Positions 52,101 through 63,899 are shown, counted from the stretch's first letter. The stretch is 64,000 nt of DNA from Scenedesmus sp. ARA3 (GCA_004335835.1 RWJK01001907.1:5785-69784), one strand, 5' to 3'. A program made the numbers and translations. Notes: generated by a model from the sequence alone, not told the origin.

Positions 52101-55100
52101 TGCGCTACATGCCGCGCATCCCAGCAGACACGCCCATGTTTGACGTGCTGCGCCTGTTCCAGGTGCGCTGCGGATTCATGTGTTTCTTTGTCTGCGGCTG
52201 ATAGATGCTGCGCATGTCCGCAGACACACCCATGTTCGACATGCTGCGCCTGTTCCAGGTGCGCTGCGGCTGTATGTGTTGCTTGCTGTGCGGCTGATGG
52301 CTGCCGCGCATCCCCACAGGCACGTCCATGTTTGACGTGCTGCGCCTGTTCCAGGTGGGCAGTGTGCCCATGTCTCTTGTGTGTAATGAGCATGAGCATT
52401 GTGCTGCTTCAGGTGTTAGCCACGTGGTGCTGCTCATTGCTCAGTTGCTACGCGTCATGCGTCGTCAGGCTCCGCTCTGGATTGTCTCACGTGCTTGCTT
52501 GTCTGCTGTGTATATGCAGACCGGCAACAGCCACATGGCGTTGCTGATGGCCCCAAGCGGCTCCGACATAGAAGAGCTCAAGCGCACACGGGGGCGCCTG
52601 GCCAGCAGGGACGTAGACAACAGCACTGACGCCGGCAACAACAACAGCAACAGCAACAGTGTAGGCCAGCTGTTTGGCGTTGACAGTGGTGCACTGCTGC
52701 TAATGCCAGAAGAGGAGCAAGGCACAAGGCGAAGGAGTAGCGAGGAGGGCCGCCAGCCCGGCAGCAGCAGCAGCATGACTCGGCGCAAGCAGCCCGAGAA
52801 GCGGGTGAGCTGGAAGAACAGCTTTAACAGCTTCACGAAGCGAGGCAGCCGCAGCCCCTCACCGGTGGATGAGGCGGAGCAGCAGCTGCAGGAGCTGGGC
52901 TGCACGCAGCAGCAGCAGCAGCAGCAGCAGACAGCTGGCCAGGCGTACATTGCGCTGGACATCATTCAGCCGCCGGCAGCAGACGTCTTCGGCAGCAGCC
53001 ACAGCAGCATCAACGGCAGCAGCACAGGCGGCGCATTGGCGCTCACTGCACCGCAGCCGAGTGCAGCAGCGGCAGCTGCTGCGCCTGGCCCTGCAGGAGC
53101 AGCCGCAGCTGCTGCTGCTGCTGCACATGCATTCAAGAGCCACCAGGGCAGCGGCGCTAATGCTGCTAAGGGTGGCAGCGGCGGCTGTGCTGGGCTGCTG
53201 CCTGAGGTGCCTGTGGGCATCATCACGTTAGAGGATGTTATGGAGGAGCTGCTGCAGGTGGGTCTAGGGTTTGAAAGGGTGACTGGTGTTGATAACATGG
53301 GCTGGCGCATTGTTATGTATTGGTGTGCCTGTGGGTATCATTACGCTGGAGGATGTCAAAGAGGAGCTGCTGCAGGTGGGTAGGGAGGTTGTGGCTGGCA
53401 ACTGCAGGGCTATGGGGGGACTGTTAATCATGGTCGGGGTAGGGCTAGCCGTTGGTGCCTGAGTGGGTGCCTTTGCTCATCTCTCCTGAGGTGTGTTGGG
53501 GTTCGCCGCTGCTGCGGCAGAGCACCTTGCGAAGCAGCTGCTGTGGGTGTGAGGTGTGTGCTGCGACTGTGGCCTTCTGGCTGCGAGCATCGCATACATC
53601 AAACAACATGTGTGCCGCCGCTGCTGCTGCCCGCTGCTGCTGCTGCTGCTGCTGCCGCCCAGACGGAGATCATTGACGAGACAGACAAGTTCATGGACAA
53701 CGAGCAGACGCGGGAGGTGGACATCACGCAGCTCATGGTGGGTGGGGCCTGCTGCTGCTCATAAGGCTGCCTGCCATGCAGCTTGGTAGTGACAGGCAGT
53801 GACACGCAACAACCACAACTGTGCTTGGTTTAAGGCAGCAGGACGAGGGCAGCCTGTTGCATTACGGAGGCACATCTGGCAGGCACAGCTGGCACATCTG
53901 GCCAGGCTGCTCGGCGGGCAGCGAAAGGCAGTGACAGGCAGTGACAGGCAGTGACAGGCAGCCGTGATGATGCCTACTAGGCACAGAGAAAAAAGGATGA
54001 CAGCCTGTTGCATTATGCACAGACTCCCGCATGCATGCAGAGCCCAGGCACAGCTTGTGCTGCTCACTGCTGCAACTTGAGGCGTATGTGTGCAGCACAC
54101 GCCTGTGGTGTTCTGGCAGCTGCAGCCAGTGCATTCCTCTCTGCACAGAGGCAATAGCCACGCCTACTGGTGCAGCATCTGACTCCTGCCTTGCTTCTGC
54201 TGACATGCACTGCTGAATGCATTCATGCGTATTGTGTGCTGGGGGCTGGCGCTAAGGCAGTCGCTTCCCTGTTGAGGCAACACCTGCACCAAGTAATGCT
54301 GCATCTGACTCCTGCCTCTTCTGCTGCTGCCATGCACTGCTGTGGACAACCTTGCAGGGTGGCCTGCCGCCCCACCTGCAGCAGCTGCTGCGTGCTGAGA
54401 TGCTGGCAGCTGCGCAGCACTTTATAAAAACCTCGGCATGGATGCCGCCAGGCTCTGACCTAAGCCCTAGCAGCATACGCGCAACAGCAGCAATGCGCGT
54501 GCGGGCCAGCAGCGGCATGGCGGCTGCTGGCAACAGTGTGGCCGCGGCAGCAGCGGCAGCAGCAGCAGCGGCAGCAGCGGCAGCAGCAGCAGCGGCAGCA
54601 GCGGCAGCAGCTGGGGTTGGCAGTGCAGCCAACGCGCATGCTGCTGCTGCTGGCAATGCAGGTGCTGTGCGGCCGCTTGCGTCTGCGTCTGGATCAGTCA
54701 GCAAGTCAACTCCAAACCTAGCTGCGATGATGGGGTGGAGCAGGAGATCTGATCCAGGAAGCACGGCAGGAGCAGCAGCAGCAGCAGGATCTGCTGCTGC
54801 TGCTGCTGGTTCTGTGCAGGGGCCGCCGGTATCATTGGCTGGTGCCGCCACAGCAGCTGCACCGCTGGTGATGCCATCGCGGATCCGCACACAGCCAGCA
54901 GCAGCAGCAGCAGCAGCAGCATCACGTGCTGCTGCATCTCCCAGGGTTGGGCCAGCAGCAGCAGCAGCAGCAGCGGCGGCAGCAGCAGCGCTGGAAGTTG
55001 AGGGGCGAGCCAGCAGCGGTGGCGGCAGCGGCAAGGCAAAGATATTCAAATCGGTCTCGCTGCGGTCGCTTGGGGCGTCTGCAAATGGGGCAGACGAGGA

Positions 55101-55167
55101 GGAAGGTGACAGTGCTTTAGTTGGGACGCCGTCAGTGACCTTGGGCCGCAGCACGTCTGCAGATTAG
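49136..55167 (+). CDS. CNNM-type (DUF21-CBS) magnesium/divalent cation transport protein
   Basis: Nine exons: 49136-49294, 49646-49875, 50319-50494, 51080-51180, 51463-51551, 52003-52162, 52520-53257, 53663-53737, 54358-55167; 845 residues, all phases consistent. CNNM proteins are membrane Mg2+ transporters or regulators (bacterial CorC, human CNNM1-4). The DUF21 membrane domain is at about 15-170: GLMSGLTLGLLSLDVMDLE, HWLLCTLLLCNAVCMEALP, and ILVFGEIIPQAVCSRYG. A linker GAMDLTNKTALSSMTPFD leads to the CBS pair (SGHSRLPVYR, DIIGLVLVKELLQFW, NSHMALLMA, then VGIITLEDVMEELLQTEIID). An insert of about 200 residues rich in Ser/Gln/Ala splits the second CBS half, all in exon 7. The 269-residue C-terminus is Ala-rich and poorly conserved. 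Introns contain many partial copies of exons 3, 5, 6 and 7. No TGTAA motif was seen soon after the stop. Confidence 0.93.
50070..50185 (+). repeat. upstream partial copy of CNNM exon 3
   Basis: GGCGTGGCGATTGGTACCCC to TGGACTGCGTGCTGGGC matches the first two thirds of exon 3 (50319-50440), with point changes and a stop soon after the match. It is a duplicate exon start in the intron before the true exon. Confidence 0.75.
50549..50745 (+). repeat. two downstream partial copies of the end of CNNM exon 3
   Basis: GCCATGGTGCAACTGCACGG followed by GGAGAATGCAG|GTGCGC at 50549-50602, and GAAGGCCATGGTGCAACTGC and following at 50684-50742, copy the last 50-60 nt of exon 3 with its donor region. The second copy has lost the donor (AACTGAG). 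Confidence 0.75.
51280..51420 (+). repeat. degenerate copies of the start of CNNM exon 5
   Basis: GCAGGTGTTGCGCTGGACGA at 51276-51295 and GTGGTCAAGCTGAGGGAGAC at 51362-51381 resemble the exon 5 start (GTGTTCAAGCTGAGTGAGGA at 51463). Both are preceded by CAG or by sequence close to it. Confidence 0.6.
51745..52355 (+). repeat. partial copies flanking CNNM exon 6 on both sides
   Basis: Upstream, two copies of the exon 6 start (ACCAGACGGACATTTTATAG at 51763 and CAGGGGCTCCAACACGCAGG at 51871), both with GGGCTGGTGCTGGTGAAGGA-like continuations. Downstream, two copies of its end (ATGTTCGACATGCTGCGCCT near 52232; ATGTTTGACGTGCTGCGCCT near 52329), each followed by GTTCCAG|GTG. The intact exon is 52003-52162. 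Confidence 0.8.
53318..53378 (+). repeat. copy of the end of CNNM exon 7 with donor
   Basis: GTGCCTGTGGGTATCATTAC, then GCTGGAGGATGTCAAAGAGG and AGCTGCTGCAG|GTGGGT, copies the true exon end at 53205-53257. If used it would repeat VPVGIITLEDV. Confidence 0.75.
53637..53657 (+). repeat. (CTG)n tract before CNNM exon 8
   Basis: About seven CTG units end in CCGCCCAG, the acceptor of the exon starting TEIIDE. Confidence 0.75.
53930..53962 (+). repeat. 10-bp tandem repeat CAGTGACAGG
   Basis: Three to four copies of GGCAGTGACA in a row, with related copies near 53788-53805. Intronic (between CNNM exons 8 and 9). Confidence 0.7.
54541..54611 (+). repeat. coding poly-Ala (GCN/GCA) tract in CNNM
   Basis: GCGGCAGCAGCGGCAGCAGC and related units code an uninterrupted run of more than twenty Ala in the CNNM C-terminus. 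Such tracts expand and contract easily. Confidence 0.8.
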
Positions 55168-57503
55168 GCGCGCCAGCTGGGCAAGGCATGCTGCGTTGTT
55201 CCTGCGACGTATGCATTATATTGCATTTGCTGCTGTCATGCTGTGTTTGGTGGAGAAACGCAATGCTATGAGTGTGGCGCTGTTGTGATTTTGTAGGTTG
55301 GGAAAATGCGCACTGCCAGCAGTGCATGTGTGACTCAAGCTGAGGGTTGCCTCCACACATGCCTGCAGGTGGTGGCGGCTGTTGCAACTCGCCGCTTTTA
55401 GATGCATCTTCTTCCTTGGTTTGATGCTTTTCTATAAAGACATTGCCGAGGATTCAGCACGTTTACGGTTGCTGTAGGGCAGGTGCTGTCACACTTGCAG
55501 GGGCGTGCAGCAGTACAGCAAGTCAGCTATCAGGTTCAGCCGCCTTGCAAAGAGTTTTTTGATTGCTGTTGGCTAACCCAACAGGTTATGGAGCCTACGC
55601 AGCAGTTCAAAACCACAGCACACTTGCGGAGGAGTGCCTACAGATTTGGTGTTGAGACAATGAGCTCGTGTTGGTGCAGGGTGGCGTGTGTGGAGAGTTT
55701 GAGCCCCAGCAGCTGGTGAACGCTTGCACTCTTTGCTCGAAACGTAACATTGCATGCACCATCCGCAAGGGTGGGCATCCCAAGTGGAGCCGCAGAAATG
55801 CTCACAGGGTTGCATTACATGGCCTGCAGGTTGCATGCATGGCTGATGTGGCGCATGGGTGCCGACAGGAGTGCAGCATGCACATGTTAGCACTGCTCAC
55901 TCTGGGTTTATTATGATGGTGACATGATGGTGGTGGTGAGGATGCTGTGATGTTAGTACTGCTCACTAACAGAATAGATTGTCAATAACACGCTGGACGC
56001 TGGATAGCCAGTTTCTTTATCGCCGTGAGTCCCACCATGTGCCAAGTCGCTCAGGCGCATGGCTGACAATCAGCCCAGCGAGGTGTTTGACTGCTTACTT
56101 GCTGCTTGTGCTGCGTAAATTGCTGTGGTATGTTGAGTTTTGCTATCCTCTTTGCTGCTGGCTAGTTTTTTACGTGGGGTGTGCGGGAGGGCAGGCTGTT
56201 GCGGCTGCTGCCGAGGCGACCAGGTGTGTTTGCAGCTGCTGTGGCAAGTGTCATGTCACGTTTTGGAGCACTCCCCGGGGCGCCGGGCCGGCGCTCCCTC
56301 TGGATGCAGCAGCAGCAGCAGCAGCAGCAGCAAACAGTGCATGCCATCATGCATGATGCAACTTGATCATGCATGCCATCGTGATGGCAGCCGCTGCTCC
56401 TCTGTTTTCATGTGCTGTGGCGCTGACTCAGCGCAGCTTTGTGATGGGTGAGTGTGCTGTGCACACCGCACGCAGCCCTGATGCAGCTGCTGTAGTGTGG
56501 ATATCCGTCCCTTGATGGGAGTTACCTTTTGGGCGTTTGAACTGAACTGTAGTGTTGTGCTCAGCTGCAGACAAAGTGGTGCCACCAGGGCAAGTTGAAG
56601 CCTCACTGGCTTAGCAGCAATGGCACCTCACGTGTATGATGCTGCATGCATGGGGTTTTGTGAAAAAAAGGATTATGTTGGCTGCATGGTGCTTTGGCTT
56701 GGCCGACACTGCGCGTTGGTCTGAACACTTTGCGTTGACTTTTCAACAAGTCTGCAAGGTTGCACAGTGGCAGTATGACGTTGCTACCTTGCACCTCCCG
56801 TTTATGCTGGTCTGACGGACGGTCGTGCGTGGTTGGTTGAACTTTGTGCCTGAGCATTACCGTACAGCAGGTTATTGTCATGGTTTGGTTTGCCATAGCT
56901 TGGCCTTTAAGTGCGGTAAACCATTTGATGTTGACATTGCCTTCTGGATGGTCTTCAGTGCAGGCATCAGAGGGTTGGAAACATGAGTTTTTCTCAGCCC
57001 ATCTTTGAGCTACTGCTCGATGTGGATGGTGTGCTGCTGTCAGGACTTCACCAGCAGCTTGCTAGATAATGGCATGTAAATCTTTTCAAGAATGGGTCTT
57101 CCGAGCGTAGTATGAGCGGTGAAAGGTGGAGGTCGCCCCTTGTTTGAGTGTGATCAAGTTTTGGCGCGCAACCTGTGCAGGTGGCACCCAGGGCCGCACC
57201 GTGCGAGATACGGCGCTTGGGTATCTAGATGTCAACATAAAACACTGTTTGTTTGGCGTAGACGGGAGGTACAAGCGGATTCGTAGGCCGGAAGTGACAT
57301 CAGACACACACAACACGGGCCACAACACCGATTGTGTTGCAAGCGTCTTCCGGGCGCCTCATGCTGTCATCACGCTTAAGCACGCCGATAAGTATTCAAA
57401 ACCTAGAGTGGCAGTAAGACCAGTCTGTTGCAGCAGAAGCAGGCCAACTTCACCCATTGCTGGGCTACCTCCTTCCGGGATCATCCAACCATATACAGGC
57501 ATC
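55168..57503. other. 2.3-kb intergenic region
   Basis: No gene that I can support. There is a short CAG run at 56309-56330. Open frames here are short and lack recognisable motifs. The right part should contain the promoter and 5' UTR of the GPI-protein gene. Confidence 0.4.
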
Positions 57504-59875
57504 ATGAATGCGCGCATCGCTTTGATGTTGTGCCTGATGGCGCTTCCAGCGTTCGCCGTGGCGCAGTGCACTCAAGGCAAGTTCGAGTCCGCTGAGAGCA
57601 CAGCAGGCCCTGGGGGTCTCGCACAGTGGCGCATATAGTTTCCGGGCTTTTAGCAATGTTATTAAGCGGCCAAGGCAGCTTGTTATGCTGAGTCACCTGG
57701 TACATGCCCAGCTGGCGCACACCCGGCAGCAGAGGTACCTGCACGGCAGCTGCTGTCCGCCACTGTATGCCTTTTCACGGCGTGACTGCTCTTTGATGCT
57801 GTGAAATGGTCAAAACGAATACATCAGCAGCGGCGCAGATGATCAGAGCTGCTATGCAACACATGATCTGCAGCAGCAAGCAACAGTACACGCTAGTGTA
57901 ATCCCACCTGTGAAGATCACTGCAGTGATCTGAGGTGTGACACGTCTGCCATCCTCACTACACATAGGTTTTTATGCTGCGTACTTGAATCTTTTTTGTG
58001 CCACTCCTCCTTCTGTCCTGCAGACGCATGCCAGCAGGCATGCTGCGCCTGGCTCAATCATCAGCCAGCTCATGCCATGCACCCTACCTATTGCCCCTGA
58101 CCATGCTCCTGCTGCCGCTGCTGCCCATCTTCATCATCCTGCAAGGCACCGGCACCACATGTGCTCTGCATCCTCTGTGCTAACCCTCACCGCCTGTCAT
58201 TCACACCATGCCAACCATGTTTCTGCTGTCTTCACCATCCTGCAGGCACTGGCATCATGCGCCTGCTGAACCTGGACACCTGCCGTGATAATATTGCCAT
58301 CGTGGAGTGCCTGGGCAAGCTGCAGATGTCCACCTCCCCGATGTGCAGCATCCAGCTGCAGCCCAACCTCAAGATTGCAAGCGATGGCACATTCTGCGAG
58401 GTCAGCAAGGGCGTGCTCAGCAGAGGTGAGCTGTGGTAGATTAGGCATGGTAGATTGTACAACAGCAGGTGTGATTTAAGGCTGGTCGTTGATTGTGAAT
58501 CACTTATAGCAGGCCTGTGATGTCGCCCTGTAAGGGGTGCATGTGTACTGCGTGCAGCTGGAGTTGAGATGCAGGTTGGGGTGTGCATATGATGTGTGTC
58601 CAGCTGACGTTGCATCCTTGCAAGCTCTCTTTGCACCGCTGCTGCCGCAGGTGGTTGAATGATGTTACGGGCTCACTGGGCAAAGCACTCAAGAAGCATC
58701 AGCTGCTGATGGTGTGTATGTGCTGCATGCCGCAGGTGCTGCCGCAGGAGCGGCAAGTGGTCAGTACAGCATGGGCAGGAGTGACATCGCTTTCCAGGTG
58801 GGTGTGCAGCAATCTGCCAGCCACACCAGCAATACACATAACGTTATGCGGTCAAGCAGCTGGTGATACAGTGCCCCAGGCACAGAGGCGGCTGGCTGAA
58901 GCCATCCCTTGGATGCAGAAGAAGACTCAAGCATCATGCTCCTTCTTGCCATTGGGTGCAGCACCATCGCTTGACCTCCAGCTGTTGCCATTTTCAAAAT
59001 ATGTTAAATTTGTTACATAACACAATCCTCCTGCAGGTGACCAACCCCCAGAGCATGCAGGCGCCCGCTATGCTGATGATGAACCTGAAGGGCCGCGTGG
59101 TGCCGGATGCTGGCGGCCGTGAAACACAAATCGACTGCAACCTGCTGTACAATGTGAGCTGCGCTGGTTGTTATGCAGCAGAAGCAGCAGTGCAGCACAT
59201 TATGCTGTGCACATGCTCAGGCGGCAAATGAGGCTGTCGACCTTCCTCACCTCGCCTGCCAGTACTGCAAGTGCAGATTCAAGCACTTGTGATTGTGAAG
59301 CAGTTATACAGCAGCTCCCAGCTACCCACAGGCTCTCATCATCCAATCTCTTGGTACAGGGAAACCCCTGCTGTCGTGCTGTCACTCATCACGCCTACAC
59401 ACAGCAGAACCCACAGCACACTGCTGTTGTCTTGCCCTGCCTTTTCCTGCAGGTCACTGCTGGCTCAGCCATGGGCATTGTCAGCCTGGGACAGGACAGC
59501 CTCATGAGCACCACCATCACCGGCACTGCTTATGCAGCAGGCGGCTACACCGGCAGCAGCAGCAGCAGCAGCATGGGCCTGGGCATGCAGCCGCAGCAGC
59601 AGCAGCAGGGTGAGGCACTGCCTGGCACCTACAACGGTATGGGCATGCAGCAGCAACAGCAGCAGGGTGCAATGGACACGGGGATGAATGGAGGCATGAT
59701 GAATGGGATGGGTATGGGGGGTGCGGCGATGCCAGGTCAGCAGGTGATGGGTACTGAGCAGGGCCAGGTTCCTGCAAAGACCACCAGTGGGGCAGCAGCA
59801 GTAGCAGCAGGCGTGAGGCTTGTGGCACCGAGTGTGCTTGCAGGCCTGGTGTTTGCAGTGATGCTGGTTGTGTAA
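57504..59875 (+). CDS. secreted, probably GPI-anchored Cys-containing protein, unknown family
   Basis: Five exons: 57504-57576, 58246-58425, 58736-58797, 59037-59153, 59453-59875; 284 residues, all phases consistent. Residues 1-22 are a clear signal peptide (MNARIALMLCLMALPAFAVA). The mature part has Cys in CTQG, DTCRDN, VECLGK, PMCSIQ, TFCEV and IDCNLL, which could form three disulfides, and repeating beta-like segments. A Gln/Gly/Met-rich linker (GMGMQQQQQQG, GMNGGMMNGMGMGG) leads to a hydrophobic C-terminus (APSVLAGLVFAVMLVV), the pattern of a GPI attachment signal. Intron 1 has a GC donor (AAG|GCAAGT), the best-known non-GT consensus; an exon hidden in that 669-nt intron cannot be excluded. 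Likely a cell-surface or cell-wall protein; I do not recognise the family. Two partial copies of the exon 2 acceptor region precede it (about 58000-58165). Confidence 0.75.
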
Positions 59876-62094
59876 GAAGAAAGGGTGTGTGCGTGAAGAG
59901 AGCAGCTGTTGCTTCTGCTGTTGCTGCTGTTGCCAGTGGGACATGATGCAAGTTTCTGTATGTGTGGCAACGGCTTGCAGAACGCAGCAGCAGCTTGCAA
60001 GAAAGGCAGTGCTGGCTTGCAGACAGCAGCTCTAGCCTGCGTGACTGGAGCTCGTGTGACGATGCTGTTAAAGTACACAAAACGCATTGTTGCGATCTGG
60101 TGCACGTTGAGTAACAGTGCACCATCCGCCGCTGGTGATGTGCCAGTGCCTGCTGCAGTACGGCTGCTGCAGTAGCGTGGCACTTGCTGCAGAGCACTGC
60201 TGCTCGTGGTGTGAGCGTTGACCACCCATGTTATTATGTTATGTTATGATAAATATATCATCGCCTGGGTGACGGTGCCTTTTGGTGACAAGGCACGCTG
60301 CCCAGCTCATTGCACATGCTGTTATTGTGCAGCAGTGTCGCGGGTGCGAGCCGGCACTGATGTTACATTGTGATCGCTAGATGCATACGTTGGTGCTTGC
60401 TGTACAGGGCGGCTGCATCTCACTTTGTGAGGCTCGCAGTGCAGCAAGCGCACCGTAACAGTTGCTTTACCTTTACATATTGGACTGTCAGCCTATGTTG
60501 CTGTCTTTCTACACATGGCGCTGCGCGCGGGCCTTGAAATGCGAGGCGTGCAGTTGTGGGTTTGCAGCTTCGTCCGTTTAAGATGAAAACCATCTATGCG
60601 TGTGGGTTGTACAGTTGCCGTGCTCCTGTTGGTCAGCAGGCAACTGAGATGTGAAAAAGTCTTGCCGAGATGGGCTGTGGGCGTATCACAGCATGCATGC
60701 TGCGCATTGCATGCCAAGGCATGGAACCGTCGTTTGGCTTGGATGGAAAGCCTGCTGCTTTCCAAGCAGCTGCAGTACGTCGCTTGCGGAGTGCGGTGGT
60801 GTGCTGCTGTAGTTGGCAGTTGTCTGCTGCTGTGCCGCCCCTCAGCAGTAAGGGTGGTATCTCACCATGCTTGTTTCACGCAACTATTGGAGTGGTCCAA
60901 TGGGCCCCTGCTGCTTGTTGCTGCTGCCAAGCTCTGCTATACACACCTGCTGTGCTTCTGCGTGAGGGAACGGGTGCTGCAAGCACCGCGTGGCAGTTTA
61001 TTCGTGCTGAATCTGCCCAGATCGTGATATGACAGCATCTGAACCTTGACTTGGATGAAATGACGCGTGCATGCATGTAAGCCATGCGTGCTTGCGTGGT
61101 GACCTTTGTATGTAGTGCGGGGTTGTGTAGAGTTATGCCAGAGTAGATAGCAGTTCAGCACAGCGCATGTAGGTGCTCCTGCACAGGCCTCTCCTGTGCT
61201 GCGTGAGGTGATGACACACTTTCTTTTTCAAACGCATGCAGCAGCTGTTTTCAGCTGCACTGACAGCACTATCATGATACTTGCATGCTGTACCCCTCCC
61301 TACGTGCCACAGCTGCAGCAGATGCGCAAGCAACTCTGTTGATGGGCTGCCCATGTGCTGCATGTGGCGTGGGCTGCTGTTAGCTCTCTTGTGCAACAGA
61401 CGCCATTCTGCTTGACAGCAGGACAGGCTAGCTGCTGGGGCTGTGCACTGCAGCCCTGGCTTACTCTGGGCTGCAGAGTAAAGTTAGATTCTCTGGCCTT
61501 TCTGCTACGTGGCAAACAGCGAGCAGGAGTGACATGCTCTGTGATCAGTATGGCGCTTGCACTTGTGTGATGTTGCCTTCTTTCTTTGGCACCTTTGACC
61601 TGATGACAGCAACACTTAGGAATGAGTTGGTGAGGTGTGTTGAGGCGTGTGGATGCAGGCAACTGCATGAGGTAGTTGTGCAGCAGTTGCGTGGTTGGAA
61701 GGTCAGCAGGCATGCACTGCCAGCTTGCAGGAAGTTGATGGTGGATATGAGCAGCCTCAGGGGCTGCGTGGCAGACTTACCGCCACAGGAGGCTGGCACT
61801 GACGTACCGCCTGCCTGGAAGTAAAGGGTATGACACAACACGGCTGTAGCAAGCAGGCAGGAAAACGTGCTGTGCTTTATATGAAGTGTACTGTATGTGT
61901 GAGGCGTGTCTGGCCTGCTGACGCGGGCTCAGGTTGTGTTGGCGTCTGGTGCAGGCACAGGGTGCAGTGAGGGTTGGAATGTGCAGAGTTGGATGAGGTA
62001 CAGGATGTGCAGTGTTGGGTCAGGTGCAGTGGGACAAAGGGCATCGTAGCAGGCAGCACAGTGCAGTGATGCTCAGTACAGCATGCAGTACATT

Positions 62095-62260
62095 GGACAG
62101 TGAAGTGGGCAGTACAGTGCATGTGTGTGAAGTACAAAGGACAGTACAGTGGGCAGTACAGTGCATGTGTGCCGTACATCAGGCAGTACACTTTATGGAT
62201 GTGCAGTACAGTGGGCAGTACAGTGCACAGATGTGCAGCTCATTGCTCAGTACAGGCAGT
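62095..62260. repeat. degenerate CAGTACAGTG repeat region
   Basis: Units such as GGCAGTACAGTGCATGTGTG recur several times, e.g. 62109-62128 and 62153-62172. Low-complexity repeat, no feature assigned. Confidence 0.65.
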
Positions 62261-63484
62261 ACGTGTAGTGCATTTGCAGGACAGGACAGCGTGGCAGTGT
62301 TGGTGGGCATCAGAGGCACACCTGATGTAGTTTGACGTGCAGGCAATCCTGTTCGCTGTTTGAGGAGTGTTGGTGCACTGCAGGAGTGTTGGTGTTGACA
62401 CGCCACAACCATTGCTCAGTGTAAAAGTTCTGTTTGCCTTTTAGTGCAGTTGCATTGCTGTGGTGTTTCGGCATTGTCTTTGCAGTTTGTTCTGACCCAA
62501 AGTTCTGCATACATTTTCTGTGGTGCTGTACGCGCTTGAGCAGTTTCTGACGCTGACGCGGAAGTGTTGATGCGTTGTTGCTGTGTTTGCCAGGCTGCTG
62601 GCAGTGTGTCGCTGCCGCCAAGTATGGTTGTGGTATCTACAGCACTGGTACCTGCAGCACTGGACATCCCGTGCTGTGACAGCACCTCCCACATTTGTTC
62701 ATCCCTCATTTGCTTGTCACGCTGGTCATCAAGGCACCTGCAAGCTGCTGCACATGCAGCGGAGCTGCCGACGACTACGCCTGTGCTGCTGGCCTGCTGG
62801 TTTTGATTGTGACGTGAAGCCAGCCCTGGGCTGTTGCTGCGCGCTGACATGCTGCGCACTGCATGGCTGTCAGCGCCGCATCCATGCGGCGTGCACGCTG
62901 CGTCTCTCGTGGCCTGCACATGCGGGTACGCGCAATGCACAGCGCCGAATGTGTTCGTCCCCTGCAAAGCGCGCTCTGGCAGCTCTTCTGGCACGCGCAC
63001 CATGCCGCTCACTGTGTTATCTTTATGCACACATGGATGCTGCACGGTGCTTGGCTGTGTGTCTGACACGCAATGGCTGCGCGATCAGTGAGCGCTGCAA
63101 AGCGCTGCCGTGCAAGCACATGTACACAAGTGTTTGTCCATGTAGGGGCTTCATGCCTTCATCCAACTGCAGCGCGTGCATCCGCTGTAAATAGTTCTTT
63201 TATTTAAGAAAAAAATGTCTACACCCGCTGCAGTTCCAGCTTCTGGCAGATGGCTGGTGTGCAGCTTGCAATTGGCATCAATGCATGACGGCAGCCGCTC
63301 CCAGATTGAGTGCTGTATCATAGGGCCTGCTGCATGTCTTTGCTTGTGTTTCTGGTTTGATGTTTGCATGCTTTGCAGGTGCAGGTGCACTGACAGCACG
63401 TGTAAACAGGCGGACAGAAACGTGTGGTTGAAAAATGCGGATAGAAGTTGCATACGAGGGTTTCAGAGGAACACAACGTCACGA

Positions 63485-63489
63485 TTTAC
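63485..63489 (-). terminator. candidate TGTAA polyadenylation signal of right-edge gene
   Basis: TGTAA on the minus strand, about 250 nt after the stop at 63738. Use inferred. Confidence 0.35.
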
Positions 63490-63737
63490 AAATGAATGCC
63501 CTCACACATTGTTACACGACACCGGCGCTGTTCAACCAAAACAGTGGCAGACGCCACATCAGCCTCAAAATATGTGCAGCACTGGTACAATGACACCTCC
63601 CCAGCCACACCCCTCACAGCAAAACCCAGGCCTCTACCAGCTGGTGGGCTGCCGTTGCTTCCTTCGTAACATGACTACGGTTATGATGACATAGACGCTG
63701 ACGACCAATTGCTGCTGCTGCTGCTGCTGCTGCTGTG

Positions 63738-63856
63738 TCACCGCCGCTGCTCCTTGCTCGTGGCTGCCTGCTGTGCCGCACTGCGGATGGTGGCGCTGTT
63801 GTGTGACAGCAGCACCGGCCTGTCTGCAGCCATCAGCCGCACCTTGTCCACAGGCA

Positions 63857-63857
<1 letters not shown>
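63738..63857 (-). CDS. last exon of an unknown gene entering from the right edge
   Basis: A 39-codon exon starts after a (CTG)n-CCAG acceptor at 63858 and ends in TGA at 63738. It reads VPVDKVRLMAADRPVLLSHN and then a Ser/Ala/Gln stretch ending SKEQRR, with codon use and GC-rich third positions like the other genes. The next exon upstream probably lies in 63905-64000 (a frame coding ALLDMHLFMYNLILTTASS with a GTGACC donor), but that donor phase does not match this exon, so the join is unresolved. Family unknown. Confidence 0.5.

Positions 63858-63860
<3 letters not shown>

Positions 63861-63899
<39 letters not shown>
63861..63899 (-). repeat. (CTG)n tract before right-edge exon
   Basis: About twelve uninterrupted CTG units in sense end in CCAG, the acceptor of the exon starting at 63857. 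Confidence 0.85.

Larger units (their letters stand above)
59876..63737. other. 3.9-kb intergenic region near right edge
   Basis: No gene that I can support. It contains a short ATGTT-type repeat at 60232-60250, a CAGTACAGTG-rich stretch at 62095-62260, and long overlapping open frames on both strands at 62416-63194 with no recognised motif. The plus-strand frame there is Cys/Arg-rich, the minus-strand frame is hydrophilic. Confidence 0.4.
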
